From assembly GCA_024236015.1 (NCBI GenBank), contig JACKLK010000012.1:1-64000 (forward strand): a stretch of 64,000 nucleotides of DNA. The letters are read 5' to 3'. Position numbers and translations under genes: made by a program. This stretch comes from Rhodoferax sp. (GTDB lineage: Bacteria; Pseudomonadota; Gammaproteobacteria; Burkholderiales; Burkholderiaceae_C). Below, in pieces: positions 17,427-28,500 of the stretch (the first letter of the stretch is position 1; the number at the start of each line of letters is the position of its first letter). The notes beneath the pieces are model-generated. The model had not been told where the DNA came from and searched no databases. It saw only the letters and a program-made list of their open reading frames with translations.

Positions 17427-17445
17427 CCGGTCTCTGCGCGACCGG
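17427..17445. terminator. hairpin between convergent genes
   Basis: 6-bp stem CCGGTC / GACCGG with a 7-base loop, in the 31-bp gap between the convergent ends of the Ldh-family and second sulfatase genes; could stop transcription from both sides. Confidence 0.45.
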
Positions 17446-17451
17446 TCCCCG

Positions 17452-19035
17452 TCACCCCGGCAACACCTCCCGCGTCCCCCGCACGCCCTGCACCAGCGCC
17501 GCGTCGTCCCGCAGCGCCGGGTCCAGCGCAAAACGGGCGAACACCTCGGGCGGCACGTCGGTGGCCACCATCAGGGCGATCATCTGCCGCAACATACGCG
17601 CCTCGACCTGGGCGTCGTCGATCGGATGCAACTGCCCAGGGTCGCTGGCCAGGTCATACAGCCGCGTCTTGCAATCGATCTGCACGCCCGAGCCCTGGCG
17701 GTTGAACACCGGCGACTTCTCGGTGCATGGCACCTTGAGCACGCGCAGGCCGCGCGTGAAGCTGAACGGCTCGGCCAGCGTCGCGTCGAGCAGTTCGCCG
17801 ACGCTGAACAGGCTCTTGATGTGGGCCGGCATCAAGGTGTAGTTGTGCAGGTTGCCGCCCTTGACGTTGGGCGGGTACAGGAAATAGGTGTAACGCCCGT
17901 CAGTCAGGTTGATGGCGCAGCCGTGCTGGCCGTACAGCGCCGCGTCGCGGATGCGGGCCTGGTCGTCGGCCAGCAGCGGCAGCAGCGATTGGCCCTGCAC
18001 CTCGGCCGGCGCCGGCAGGCCGAACAGCTCCAGGAAGGTCGGCATCAGGTCGATGGTCTGCGTCAAGGCGCTGCGGCGCTGGCCGGCCTGCGCCGCGTGG
18101 TCGGGGTGCCAGATCATCAGCGGGATGTGCGCGACCTCGTTGTAGACCGGCATCACCAGCTTGCCCCACATCTCCTGTTCGCCGAGCAGCAGGCCGTGGT
18201 CGGTGCCCAGCACCAGCACCGTGTCCTTCCACATGTCGTGGCGGTCGAACAGGTCGAGCAATCGGCCGAGCTGGTGGTCGCAATGCGCCAGCGTGGCGGC
18301 GTAGTTGGCGCGCATCTCGGCCACCTCGGCCGGCGTCTCCTTGACCGGGCCGTAGTTCGGGTAGTCCAGCGTCGGGCCGCGGTAGTCGGTCGGGTAGTCG
18401 TCGCGGTAGGGAACAGGCGCGTCGAACGGCTCGTGCGGGTCGAAGGTCTCGATCTGCAGGAACCAGTTGTCGGCCGCGATGTTGCGTTCGATGAAGCCGA
18501 TGCCGGCGCTGAAGGTCTGCGCCGCCGGGTAGTCCTCGGGTTTGGTGATGTATTCGCGGTTCGCCATGTTGATGCGGTTCTTGTGGCGCCGCGCGATGCT
18601 GTATTGCAGCGGGTGGTACTGCTGGGCCCATTTCTCGGCATCGGGCTCGACGATGCCTTTCCAGGCGTCGGCCTCCTGGCCGCGGATCAGTTCGGCGCTG
18701 TCGTACCGCGTGTGGTAGGTCGCGCCGCCGTCTTCCCAGTAGTGCGCGTGGTCGGTCGCCAGGTGGCAATAGACGCCGCGCTGCTGGCCCAGGATCTCGG
18801 GGAAGGCATGGTCGAACGGCTCCAGCGGCCCCCACGAGCGGTGCAGGAAGTTGTGCCGCCCGGTCATGATCTCGCGCCGCGCCGGCATGCACGGCAGGCT
18901 GCCGACCCAGTGCTGGTCGAAGGTGACGGAGCGCCGCGACAGGCGGTCGAAGTTCGGCGTCTTGACGGTGGTGCCGCCATAACAGCCGAGCGAGCGCCGG
19001 TTCAGGGTGTCGAACAGGGCAAAAACAACACGCAT
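17452..19035 (-). CDS. cytoplasmic type I sulfatase (second)
   Basis: 527-residue sulfatase with formylglycine motif CMPAR (Cys49) followed by TGRHN. Metal-binding TDHGLLLGEQE occurs in the C-terminal half. There is no signal peptide. Compared with the first sulfatase the sequence is clearly diverged, so it probably acts on another sulfate ester. It lies 18 bp downstream of a Bug receptor gene, repeating the receptor-sulfatase order seen at 13783-11303. It is convergent with the Ldh-family gene. Substrate unknown. Confidence 0.92.
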   Translation of the reverse strand: MRVVFALFDTLNRRSLGCYGGTTVKTPNFDRLSRRSVTFDQHWVGSLPCMPARREIMTGRHNFLHRSWGPLEPFDHAFPEILGQQRGVYCHLATDHAHYWEDGGATYHTRYDSAELIRGQEADAWKGIVEPDAEKWAQQYHPLQYSIARRHKNRINMANREYITKPEDYPAAQTFSAGIGFIERNIAADNWFLQIETFDPHEPFDAPVPYRDDYPTDYRGPTLDYPNYGPVKETPAEVAEMRANYAATLAHCDHQLGRLLDLFDRHDMWKDTVLVLGTDHGLLLGEQEMWGKLVMPVYNEVAHIPLMIWHPDHAAQAGQRRSALTQTIDLMPTFLELFGLPAPAEVQGQSLLPLLADDQARIRDAALYGQHGCAINLTDGRYTYFLYPPNVKGGNLHNYTLMPAHIKSLFSVGELLDATLAEPFSFTRGLRVLKVPCTEKSPVFNRQGSGVQIDCKTRLYDLASDPGQLHPIDDAQVEARMLRQMIALMVATDVPPEVFARFALDPALRDDAALVQGVRGTREVLPG

Positions 19036-19053
19036 GGTGGCCAGCCCTTCGGT

Positions 19054-20037
19054 TCAGGGCTTGAGGCCGAGTTGCCGGATCACGCCGCCCCAGCGCTCGG
19101 TCTCGCTGGCCAGGAAACGGCCGAAGCTGGCGGAGTCGGCCCCCATCGACGACGACGCCATGGCCTTGAGTTTTTCCTGCACCTGGGGCAGCGCCATGGC
19201 GGCATTGAACTCGCGGTACAGCCGGTCGACGACCGGCGCGGGCGTGCCCTTGGGTGCCAGCAGGCCGGTCCAGATCGACACGTTGAAGCCCGGCAACTCG
19301 GTCTCGGCAACGGTCGGGGTGTCGGGCAGCAGGTCGATGCGCTTGTCGGTCGACACCGCCAGCGCGCGCAACTTGCCGGCCTGCACGAACGGCAGCGCGG
19401 AGGCCGTGGCGTCGGAGTCGCAGTCGATCTCGCCGCCGATCAGCGCGGTCAGCGCCGGCGCCGACCCCTTGTACGGCACGGCCGTGATGCTCAGCTTGAG
19501 TTCGGACTTGAGCAGTTCGAACGCGAGGTTGGTCACCGTGGCCCCGCCGCCGCCGCCCGCGCAATTGAGCTTGCCGGGTTCGGCCCGGGCTGCCGCCACC
19601 AGGTCCTGCATGGTCTTGTAGCGCGACTGTGCGTTCACGACGACGACCACCGGCGCCGTCGTGAGCCCGATCACCGGCGCGAAATCCGCCACCGGATCGA
19701 ACGGCAGCTTGTCGTACAACGCGCCCATGCCGGCATGGCCGGCGGCGACCAGCAGGATGGTGTGGCCGTCGGCGGGCGCCTTGGCCACATGGCCCGCGGC
19801 CACGCTGCCGCCCGCGCCGGCGCGGTTCTCCACCAGCACGGGCTGGCCCAGCTTGGGCTCGATCTCCTTGGCCAGCAGGCGCGCCAGCACGTCCGACGAG
19901 CCGCCCGGCGCAAACGGCACCACCAGGTGGATGGGCTTGGACGGAAAGGCCTGCTGGGCCAGCGCGGCGCCATGCGTGATGGCACCACAACACAACACGG
20001 CTGCGGCGAGGCCGCGCAACAAGGGAAATCGAATCAT
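19054..20037 (-). CDS. Bug-family TTT substrate-binding receptor (second)
   Basis: 327-residue periplasmic receptor with a signal peptide to about residue 28 (ending AALAQQ) and the Bug signature FPSKPIHLVVPFAPGGSSDV, then ENRAGAGGSVAAG. The start at 20037 is preceded by CAGGAG; an in-frame ATG at 20058 has none. It is transcribed with the second sulfatase and is divergent from a LysR gene, with a good -10 box (TAGAAT) at 20077-20082. It should deliver a carboxylate ligand to a TTT permease encoded elsewhere. Confidence 0.92.
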   Translation of the reverse strand: MIRFPLLRGLAAAVLCCGAITHGAALAQQAFPSKPIHLVVPFAPGGSSDVLARLLAKEIEPKLGQPVLVENRAGAGGSVAAGHVAKAPADGHTILLVAAGHAGMGALYDKLPFDPVADFAPVIGLTTAPVVVVVNAQSRYKTMQDLVAAARAEPGKLNCAGGGGGATVTNLAFELLKSELKLSITAVPYKGSAPALTALIGGEIDCDSDATASALPFVQAGKLRALAVSTDKRIDLLPDTPTVAETELPGFNVSIWTGLLAPKGTPAPVVDRLYREFNAAMALPQVQEKLKAMASSSMGADSASFGRFLASETERWGGVIRQLGLKP

Positions 20038-20076
20038 GTCTGTCTCCTGAATGGGCAACGAAGGCTGCTCGGAAAA

Positions 20077-20082
20077 ATTCTA
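20077..20082 (-). promoter_or_regulatory. -10 box of the second Bug-sulfatase operon
   Basis: TAGAAT on the minus strand inside CCTAGAATT, about 40 bp before the receptor start. The same CCTAGAATT is found before the Bug gene at 41392. Confidence 0.5.
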
Positions 20083-20126
20083 GGAACAGGGCGTGGTGTG
20101 CGATAGTGCTGATTCACGAACAGCCG

Positions 20127-21140
20127 ATGCGCCTGGCGCATCACCAAACCCCCGCCGCCGACATGCCGCACCGCGCGCCCGAGCCGCTGGCCCCGCCCAC
20201 CACCGTGCAGTCCGCGCCCCGGCTGCTGCGGCGCGCCGACCTGCTGCGCGACTTCCTGGCCGTGGTCAACGCCGGCGGCATCCGGGCCGCGGCCGAGCAG
20301 GTGCACCTGAGCCAGTCGGCGCTGACACGCCGTGTGCAGGAACTCGAACGACTGCTCGACGTGCAGCTGTTCGAGCGCCATGCGCTCGGCATGCGCCTGA
20401 CCCGCTTCGGCGAGGTGCTGCGCCACCATGCCCAGCTGGTCGACCTGAACTGTTATTACGCGGCCACCGAACTGGAAGACCTGCGCGACGGCGGCGCCGG
20501 CGAACTGCGCCTGGCCGCCGGCCCGGCCTGGGATGCGGCGCTGGTGCCCGACGCCATCGCCGCGGTGCAGAAGACCTTCCCCCGGATCCGTTTCTTCGTC
20601 ACCAGCCGGCACAACGACAGCACCCTGCCCATGCTCAGCGACGCGCGGCTGGACCTCGTGCTCGGCTCGATTCCGCAGCCACACGACCGCGACCCGAACA
20701 TCACCTACGAACACGTGATGCACATCGAGCACCGCGTCTTCGCCCACGCGCGCCACCCGCTGCACACGCGCCGGCAGAAGCTGCGGCCGCAGGACCTGCA
20801 ACACGCAGCACCCTGGCTCTGGTTCTCCGAGGCCGTGACCACCCGCGCCGACCTGCGCCAGTGGTTCCGCCAGGACGGCCTGGAAGCGCCGGACTCGGCG
20901 ATCGAGGTCACGTCGCTGCAGGCCGCGGTGCGCCTGATGCAGCAGGGCGACTACCTGATGCTGCTGCCGTCCACGCTGATCCCGGTGCTGGTCGAGCGCC
21001 AGTTGCGCCCGCTCGAGACCCGGGGTTCGATCGCGCGGTATTCCGTCGGCATGATGTACCGGCAATCGACCTTGCGCATGCGGGCGTTCGCCGAGTTGCG
21101 CAAGCACCTGCTGCTGCTGGCGGGAGCGATCAGCGGCTGA
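20127..21140 (+). CDS. LysR family transcriptional regulator (divergent to Bug-sulfatase pair)
   Basis: About 337 residues with an N-terminal extension of roughly 35 residues before the winged helix (RADLLRDFLAVVNAGGIRAAAEQVHLSQSALTRRVQELE). A C-terminal LysR ligand domain follows. Start is uncertain: ATG at 20127, GTG at 20106 and ATG at 20163 are all in frame and none has a strong ribosome site. It is divergent from the Bug-sulfatase pair and is likely its regulator. Confidence 0.88.
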   Translation: MRLAHHQTPAADMPHRAPEPLAPPTTVQSAPRLLRRADLLRDFLAVVNAGGIRAAAEQVHLSQSALTRRVQELERLLDVQLFERHALGMRLTRFGEVLRHHAQLVDLNCYYAATELEDLRDGGAGELRLAAGPAWDAALVPDAIAAVQKTFPRIRFFVTSRHNDSTLPMLSDARLDLVLGSIPQPHDRDPNITYEHVMHIEHRVFAHARHPLHTRRQKLRPQDLQHAAPWLWFSEAVTTRADLRQWFRQDGLEAPDSAIEVTSLQAAVRLMQQGDYLMLLPSTLIPVLVERQLRPLETRGSIARYSVGMMYRQSTLRMRAFAELRKHLLLLAGAISG

Positions 21141-21283
21141 ACGCCGGATGTGTGCGGCGGCTCCCGTGCCACCTGCGCGTGGTCATCGGCCACCGCCCCC
21201 CCAAATGCCGTAGCCCATGGCCCGGGAACGGCCCAAACTTTCAGTTACATTCGCACAAAAGAATGAACGGGAGGAGAGCCGCA

Positions 21284-22228
21284 ATGGCCCGCAGGGGGGG
21301 CAGGAGTAGAAGTAGAAATAACAACAACAGCAGCAGTGCGGCCGAAGGCTTCGTCGACCTGATCGCCCTGTTGCCGTGGTGGGCCGGTGTGCTGATCGCG
21401 TTCGTGTCATACACCGTGTTGCACCGGTATGCCTTCCAGCCCGCAGCGGGCGCCCCGCTCGTGCCCGGCCAGCTGGGCGACTTCGTTGCCGGCGCCATGT
21501 GGCGTGCATTCGCCGGTATCGGCCAGTACCTGCTGCCGTTTTTCTGTCTGGTCGGCGCGGCCATCTCCGCCTACCGGCGCCGGCAACGCAAGACCCTGCT
21601 GGCCAACGCACAGGCCGGCGACACCCTGGACGGCATCTCGTGGCAGGAGTTCGAGATGCTGGTCGGCGAAGCCTTCCGGCTGCAGGGTTACAGCGTGACC
21701 GAGACCGGCGGCGACGGCCGCCCGGACGGCGGCATCGACCTGGTGCTGCGCAAGGGCGGCCAGGAAAAATTCTTCGTGCAATGCAAGCAGTGGAAAGCCT
21801 TCTCGGTCGGCGTGGGCGTGGTGCGCGAGTTGTACGGCGTGATGGCCGCACACGGCGCCACCGGCGGGTTTGTCGTCACCTCGGGCCGTTTCACCATCGA
21901 GGCCCAGGCGTTTGCCGAGGGCCGCAACGTGACGCTGATCGACGGCGACGGGTTGCGGCGGATGATCCGCTCGGCCCAGGCGGCCCGTTCGGCCGGCGCC
22001 GGCTTGCCGCGGCAGCGGGTGGTGGCGGGGTCAACTGGGGTGGAGGTTGCGGCGCCGGTTGCGGTTGCTGCCGCTGCTGATATTGATGTTGACGATGGCT
22101 CTCCGCCCTGCCCGGTTTGTGCGAAGCCGATGGTGCGGCGGGTGGCCAGGAAGGGTGGGCATGTGGGGCAGGCGTTTTGGGGGTGCGGGGATTTTCCGGG
22201 GTGTCGCGGGACGAGGGCGGTTGGATGA
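21284..22228 (+). CDS. membrane-anchored Mrr-like restriction endonuclease with zinc ribbon
   Basis: 314-residue protein. After a basic, Asn/Ser-rich N-terminus there are two membrane segments (about residues 29-50 and 68-88). The Mrr-type PD-(D/E)xK nuclease domain follows, with GGID (Asp152) and QCK (Gln166, Lys168) as the expected active-site pattern. The C-terminus has a topoisomerase-type zinc ribbon (CPVC...CGDFPGC). Start 21284 is chosen for the GGGAGGAG site upstream. Related proteins are widespread in proteobacteria and generally uncharacterised. It may cut foreign or modified DNA near the membrane. It lies immediately before the giant STAND gene but 321 bp away, so a separate transcript is likely. 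Confidence 0.88.
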   Translation: MARRGGRSRSRNNNNSSSAAEGFVDLIALLPWWAGVLIAFVSYTVLHRYAFQPAAGAPLVPGQLGDFVAGAMWRAFAGIGQYLLPFFCLVGAAISAYRRRQRKTLLANAQAGDTLDGISWQEFEMLVGEAFRLQGYSVTETGGDGRPDGGIDLVLRKGGQEKFFVQCKQWKAFSVGVGVVRELYGVMAAHGATGGFVVTSGRFTIEAQAFAEGRNVTLIDGDGLRRMIRSAQAARSAGAGLPRQRVVAGSTGVEVAAPVAVAAAADIDVDDGSPPCPVCAKPMVRRVARKGGHVGQAFWGCGDFPGCRGTRAVG

Positions 22229-22549
22229 CGGGCGAGCAGCTTCGAATGCGGTACTTGCGGCCTTGTCGGCTTCAGGAGGTGCGCCACATGGATGCTCCTC
22301 AATGGTTATCGTCTAGCGGCAGTCGGCCAGGAATTGCCCTTGGCTGGCGCCAACCGGTACCCGTTTCAGACTGATCAGAGTCATTCACGATCGACCTCGC
22401 GAACGACTGCTGCGATCGGCATCGGCCATACTTCGTTGCAGAACGGCGTTCGTTGAGTCAGCAGCTTACCCCTCAGGTGCTGGACGCACCGGGTGATGCT
22501 GAAGCGGTTTCCGTTATCCAGGTTGGCACCAACTAACCGATCCGATTCC
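22229..22549. other. 321-bp intergenic region before the giant STAND gene
   Basis: Lower G+C than the flanks. No gene, hairpin or strong promoter is evident. In-frame alternative starts of the downstream gene occur at 22493 (GTG) and 22496 (ATG). It probably contains the promoter of the giant gene and may mark one edge of an insertion. Confidence 0.5.
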
Positions 22550-25500
22550 ATGGCATCAAAAGCACCCAAGAATTCGAAGCCATCCGCCGCTGCAGTTCCT
22601 GCAACGGCGCCGGCGGAAGGCGAACGCCGAGCAATTCGCGGATATGTTGGCCAGTATGAGCGGGCAGGGGCTGCCATTTACGCCGCGCTTGAGCGTGACG
22701 AACTGCTTTGGATCGGCGTCGCCGACCGCAATGCGGGTATTGCCGACGACTTGGTACTCGGCTTCGATTGCTTGGTAGTCGGCCACCAGTTCAAGACGTC
22801 CAAGTTCCCGAGCACATTCACTGTTGAGACGCTGCTTACTGGCGCAAACGGCCTCTTGAGGCCGCTGGTTCACGCCTGGCAGTGCCTGCGAAAGGACAAC
22901 CCGGGAAGCGGTGTCGAGATTCGCCTTATCGTCAACGACTTCCCGTCGACTACCGACAAGCCAGGCGATGGCACGCCGGCCCACAGCGCGGCCTTTCTAG
23001 AAGAACTCAGGCAGCATCCAAGTCGCTCGCTGGAAGATTGGTACACCCCCGGATGGAGCCGGCTAGTTGACCACCTGCGTCGTGAAGCTGGGCTAAGCGA
23101 TGGCGACTTTGAACAGTTCTTGCACAGCCTCCGGGTGGTGTGTGGTCCCGCTGCCGACTTCGTCCAAAACAATAAGCTGAACGCCGAGCAGGCGCGGCAG
23201 GCATCCGAGATTGCAAGCGTACTGCCCAAGCTGGTCGCCGACGCACGCGACAAAGACAGGTGGACGCGTGACGAGCTGCTTCGTGAGCTTGGCTGGCGCG
23301 ATCCCGCCAAGACGCTGCTCATCCACCGGTTCCCGGTCGGCGCCTATGTCCAGCGCAACCGCGACACTGAGGTCAAGCTGCTAGCCGCGCTGCATGCCGC
23401 CGACCAGGGCTACGTCTCACTCATAGGACCGCCTGGCTCCGGGAAGTCCACTCTCCTGCAGGTTGCGCTGGCCACTGAAGCAAATGTCCGGCTCGTCCGC
23501 TATTTGGCGTACGTTCCGGGCGCTGCCCAGGGCGTGGGTCGCGGAGAGGCCGATAACTTTTTGACCGATGTCGGCACTCAGCTTCGCAACACAGGTTTGC
23601 TTGGACTGCGTCTTCGCGATGACTCGCTGCATGAGCGCCGCGAACAGTTCGGCGTCCTGGTGCGGCAGGCTGGTGAACGCTTCGACCGCGACGGGATCCG
23701 GACAATCATTGTCGTCGACGGGCTCGACCATGTGCCCCGCGAAGAGCGGCCGACCAACTCGCTTCTGGGCGAGCTGCCTCTTCCTACGGCAATCCCCAAC
23801 GGGGTTGTGTTCGTGCTCGGCACGCAGCGGCTGGATCTCGCGAATCTGAAGCCCGCCGTAAGAGAGCAAGCGGAGAAGAGCGAGCGACAGGTTCTCATGG
23901 GGCCTCTCGGCCGCGAGGAGGTCGCCCGCATGGCGGATGCGCTTGGCCTGCCTGCCGAGATTCCGAGATTGGAGCTGAGCAATCTCACGCATGGCCACCC
24001 GCTTGCAACGCGTTACTTGATTCAGGCGCTGTTGCACGCGGACGAAGCCGGCCGTAAGCACCTTCTCAGCGGCGGGATGCCGTTCGATGGCGATATTGAG
24101 ACCGTGTACACCGCTGCTTGGCGCGAGATCGCAAGCGATGTCGATGCCATGGACGTGCTGGGCTTCATCGCTCGGGCTGAGGCGCCCATGGACCTGCGGC
24201 TACTGGCCACGATGGTCAAGGAGTCCGCGATTGAACGCGCCCTGATCGTTGCACGGCACCTGCTCCGCAATTCATCCCAGGGGTGGAGCGTCTTCCACAA
24301 CAGCTTTAGGCTGTTCGTCATCGCTCAACCGCGAACCCGCCTCGGAAGCGTCGACGCCGAATACTCGCAGCGCGTGTACCGCGACCTCGCCCAGTTGGCG
24401 AAGAGCGCGCCACCCGAATCGGCGCAGCACTGGCTTGAGCTTCGCTACCGCGCCCGTGCCGGCGACGGTGCCGATGTACTTGCACTGGCGATGCCCGCTC
24501 GCTTCAGGCAGCAACTGGCTGACGGGCGTTCTATCGCCGAGCTCCACGCCGATATCCGCCTGGCTCTGTTGGCAGTGCGTGGAACGCACGACGCGACTGC
24601 CTTCGCACGGCTGCTGCTGTGTCGTGACGAAGTGGGACGGCGCGAAACAGCCCTTGAGTACGCCAACCAGCTTCCGCTGGCGATGCTGGCGGTCGGGGAC
24701 ATTGATGCAGCCCTCTCCTTCGTGCAGTATTTCCCCAGCCACGGCTACGAGGTCGTCGACGCCCTGTTGGCGCGGGGCGACTTCGAGCGCGCGAAGGAAC
24801 TGTTTGAAAGCCTCGAGCCCCTGTCGCAGCTCCATACGTCCAAGTTCCAGAACCACGGACACGACCACAACATCAAGGAATTCGAGAGATGGGCAAGGCG
24901 CGCCGTCCACTTCCGAGACACCGAGCAGATCCAGATAGCGATTGACCACCTCGCCGCAGAGGGGCTACGCCAGCCCGAAAGGGTGGATCCGCGAACCGTC
25001 GCCGCGCTCCAGCTGCATCTGAGGAGGGAAGCCGCAGAGGCTATGCTTCTCCAGAAGGTTGGCGCCGATCCGCAAGAACTCTGCAGCAAGCTCGGGGTAA
25101 CCAACGAAGACAAGCCTTCGGTGATGGTTCACGCAGGGCTTGTGGCCAGTCGGCGTGGCGACGTTGTGCAAGCGCTTGCCCTCTTTGATGCTGCCGCCGC
25201 CCTTCCTGGCTTCGGAGAAGTACCCACCGGCTACCGCCGCCGGATGGCACTGATTGCATTCGAAGCTGACCGTCGTGACCTAGCCGAGGCCCTGTTCGAC
25301 AAGCTGGTCGCACCGATGATCTCCATGTGCGACGACGAGACAGACCTGGCTGGGCTGGGTAATCTGGTCGGCGCGGTGATGCATCACGCGAGGCTTTGCA
25401 CGCTGCTAAATAAGCCGCTGCCAAACGCGACACCGTCGAAGCACACCTTCCTTCATCCGTTCCAGCAGCACGCCTCGACGATAGGCGTGCTTCTAGGTCG

Positions 25501-28500
25501 CGCCGCCGTCGACAACGCGTCCGTGCCGGTTGGGAGCATCCAGGACGAAGCCCGCATTGCCCTTGGGTACGTCCTACGGCTGACATTGGGCGGCGGCAGT
25601 GAGTCATATCGCATCCAGCAGGCCTTCAAAGCGGTCCCCATGCTCGCGCAAGCTCTGCTGAAGCTCGGCGCCAAGCGCGGCGAGACTGAGTACCGCGCGG
25701 TACTTCGGGAAATTGACGCAGCCATCGCCTCATCGACGCTGGGGGGCACTGCGTACCTGCGACGCAGATTGGCCGTCGATGCGTATCGGGTTGACGGTGA
25801 CCGGGTGGCGGCCGTCGATCGACTCAACGCACTCGTAGCGGAGCTTCAGGAGAGCACGCCGAGCGAGCAGATCGACGGGTTGGCGGATCTGGCCATCGCG
25901 TTGGCTGCGGTCGGGGACTTAGAGCGGGCGAAACAGTTGCTGGCGACAGTTCCCGAGCAATGCCTTGGCTACGCGTTGGCCCCCAAGAAAGACCCGCAAT
26001 ACGCAATCTGGCGAGACATCCTGGTCCTTGCGAACGCCGCTGACCCGGAGAACCGTATCAGTCGGATCTCAAACTTGATGCGCCAAGTCGGCGGCATGAC
26101 CGAAACGGAAGGGTCGTCGGCCGCGCATCGCCTCACGATGTCGCTCATTGAGGAAGCGATGCAGGTCGGACCTCGATTCGGCTTCGAGGTGTCTAGGACA
26201 CTGGCAGAATGGCATTTAATTGGCTGGCCAAACCGCGTCGACCTGCTCATGACGGGGATGGTCCGGCGAAGCCCTGAAATCGTCTTGGCCTGCGCGGCCG
26301 TCTGGTGCGGGCTGTGCTTGCCGTTCTACATGGAACCGCACTACCGGGATCCGCACCACGTCGGCGACTTCATCGACATCGCCGCCGACGCCGCAGGTCC
26401 TAGACAGATAGAACCGCTCGCGCTGATGCTTTTGGGGGTGATCGAGGTAGCCAGCAGGGCACACGAGAGGGTCGGCTTGCTCCGGCGCCTTCGCACCGCT
26501 GCCGGACAACATGGGTTTTCATCGGCCGAGCTCGACGCCGCCGTAGCCCGGTGGACGTCAGAAGCGCCGGAACCTCGACACTCGTCTACGCCAAGCAAGT
26601 ACGACTCGGAGACCACCCTCGAGCAGCTTGAGCGCGCGTTTGAAGCGGATGGCGACGAACTGAACTACAACGCCCCGTACCGTTTCAGAGATCTGGCCGC
26701 GACGGCCCCGCTTCATCTGGCGCGGAGGATGTTTGAGCACTGGCAGGTCTTGCAGGACGACGCGCGCTGCCGCTTCCTGATGGTTAGACGATTGGCTGCG
26801 GCGGGGGAGGTCGAGTACGCCAAGAAGCTGATGCAAGGCTACGAGTCAAGCAAGGAGCCCTGGAACTCCTGGAGCCAGTGGATGGGTGGCGGCAAGTTCT
26901 TCTACTTTGAAGCGAAGAAGCTCTTGCAGGGACCATCCACATGCCGTGCCGCCTTCGAGAACATCGTCGATTCAGTGACGGCGGACCAGGAGAGCACCCA
27001 GTCACTGCTGACAGAGCTGGATTCGATACTGCCGGTAATCAGCGCGACGCCGGATTGGCCGGCCATCTGGTCGCTACTTGAGGAGCAGATGGCCTGCACT
27101 CGCGAGTTCCAGCTGGGGCGGCCCTTCCAGCCGAGCGAGCTACCGCTCAGCGACACGGAGCTTCTGGAGGATTTGCTGTACTTTGCCTATCGGCTCCCCG
27201 TTGCAGAAGGTCAGCGACACGCACGCAATTGCACGCTGAGCTTGGCAAGGCAAGCCGGACTCGGCCAATCTTTGTTCAAGTCCCTTATGCGGCGACTCAT
27301 GGCCGGCGAGTTAGATGCCCCCTTGCAGGCGCTCGGAACGCTGCTGGCTGCTGACAGCGCGGACCTTGCACCCGAGTTGGGCAGCGCCGTGGCTGCGTTG
27401 GTCCGTCACCGTGACATCGCGGTGGCAGAGTCAGCCGCGCTCTTGTCGCATCGGTGGGGGCTGGCTGTCCCCTTGGACGCGATGCCACTGCCGCTCTTCT
27501 ATCGCCTCGAACTCGAGCACCCGCCAGAGGGCGACCAGGCATTCACGGACGAGAGAACTGGTGCAATGCGCGTCGAGTCGCCGCTTGGCTGGACCGAGAT
27601 GTTGCGCTCGACGGCACGTCACATTGCGGAGGCGGCAGGCATTGAGGAGATGACAGTTCGCCGGCGCGCGGCGATGTTCATCCAGGATTGGGGTGGACTT
27701 GAGGCATTCGGGCCCTCTGGCGTCAAAAGGCTTGAGGCTCAGCTTCGCGTCCTCGACATGCAGATCACTTACCTGAAGCCCCATGCCTACATTGCCATTG
27801 CCGCCCTTCGCCACGTCGCGGGAGAACTTCGGCTGGCCGGCAAGCTCAACGGCCGCGACATGCCGACGCTATTGGAGCGTTTGGGTTGCGCGCTTCCCCC
27901 TCGGCCGCTGACGCTCCCGCAAGTGCGTCCCGAATGGATTCGCATGCCGCTGCTTGACCGAAGTGCGGGTTGGTCCGAGCGAGAGCGGAAATGGATTGAC
28001 GAAGTCGACGGCGACGTTGCCCCCTTCCCAGCACACCGCGACGGCCAAGTCGTGGCCGAAGTGTCTCGCTTCAAGATCCTCAAGCCACGGCTGTCGGAGC
28101 ACCGCCTCTATCGCTTTAGAGCACCCTCGGCAGAAACTGACAGTGAAGACTTCGACGACTGCTATGCCAGCCTGCCCATCGTTGTTTGGCTAGGCCAGTA
28201 CGTCGCACTTGACAATGATCTGGCGCCGACGCTGGTAAGGCGGGTTGTTTGCTCCATAGACATGGGCTTTGACGCAGCGGCCTATCCGTTCGCGTTGTGC
28301 CCGAACTGGATGAAGCGGCTTCGCTGGCGCGCGCATGACGAAGAGCCCAGCGTCTTCCTCGACCCAAGCGGCGCCATGGTCGCAAGGATCTACTGGTGGC
28401 GTGATGCCGGCCCGGTCGATATCGATGCGGAGTCTCTGTGGGGCGAGGGTTGCTACCTCGTTGTGACGCCGGCGGGCCTCGAACAGCTCTCCGCGGCACG

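Noticed and set aside
13908..17531. A 1207-codon open frame on the minus strand opposite gntR, the dehydratase and the Ldh-family gene
   Set aside because: It spans three genes with obvious homology on the plus strand and has no recognisable motif of its own.
22301..22320. A short stretch resembling the D-arm of a glutamate tRNA (ATCGTCTAGCGGC), possible attachment site
   Set aside because: No acceptor stem or T-arm can be folded around it and no integrase is nearby.
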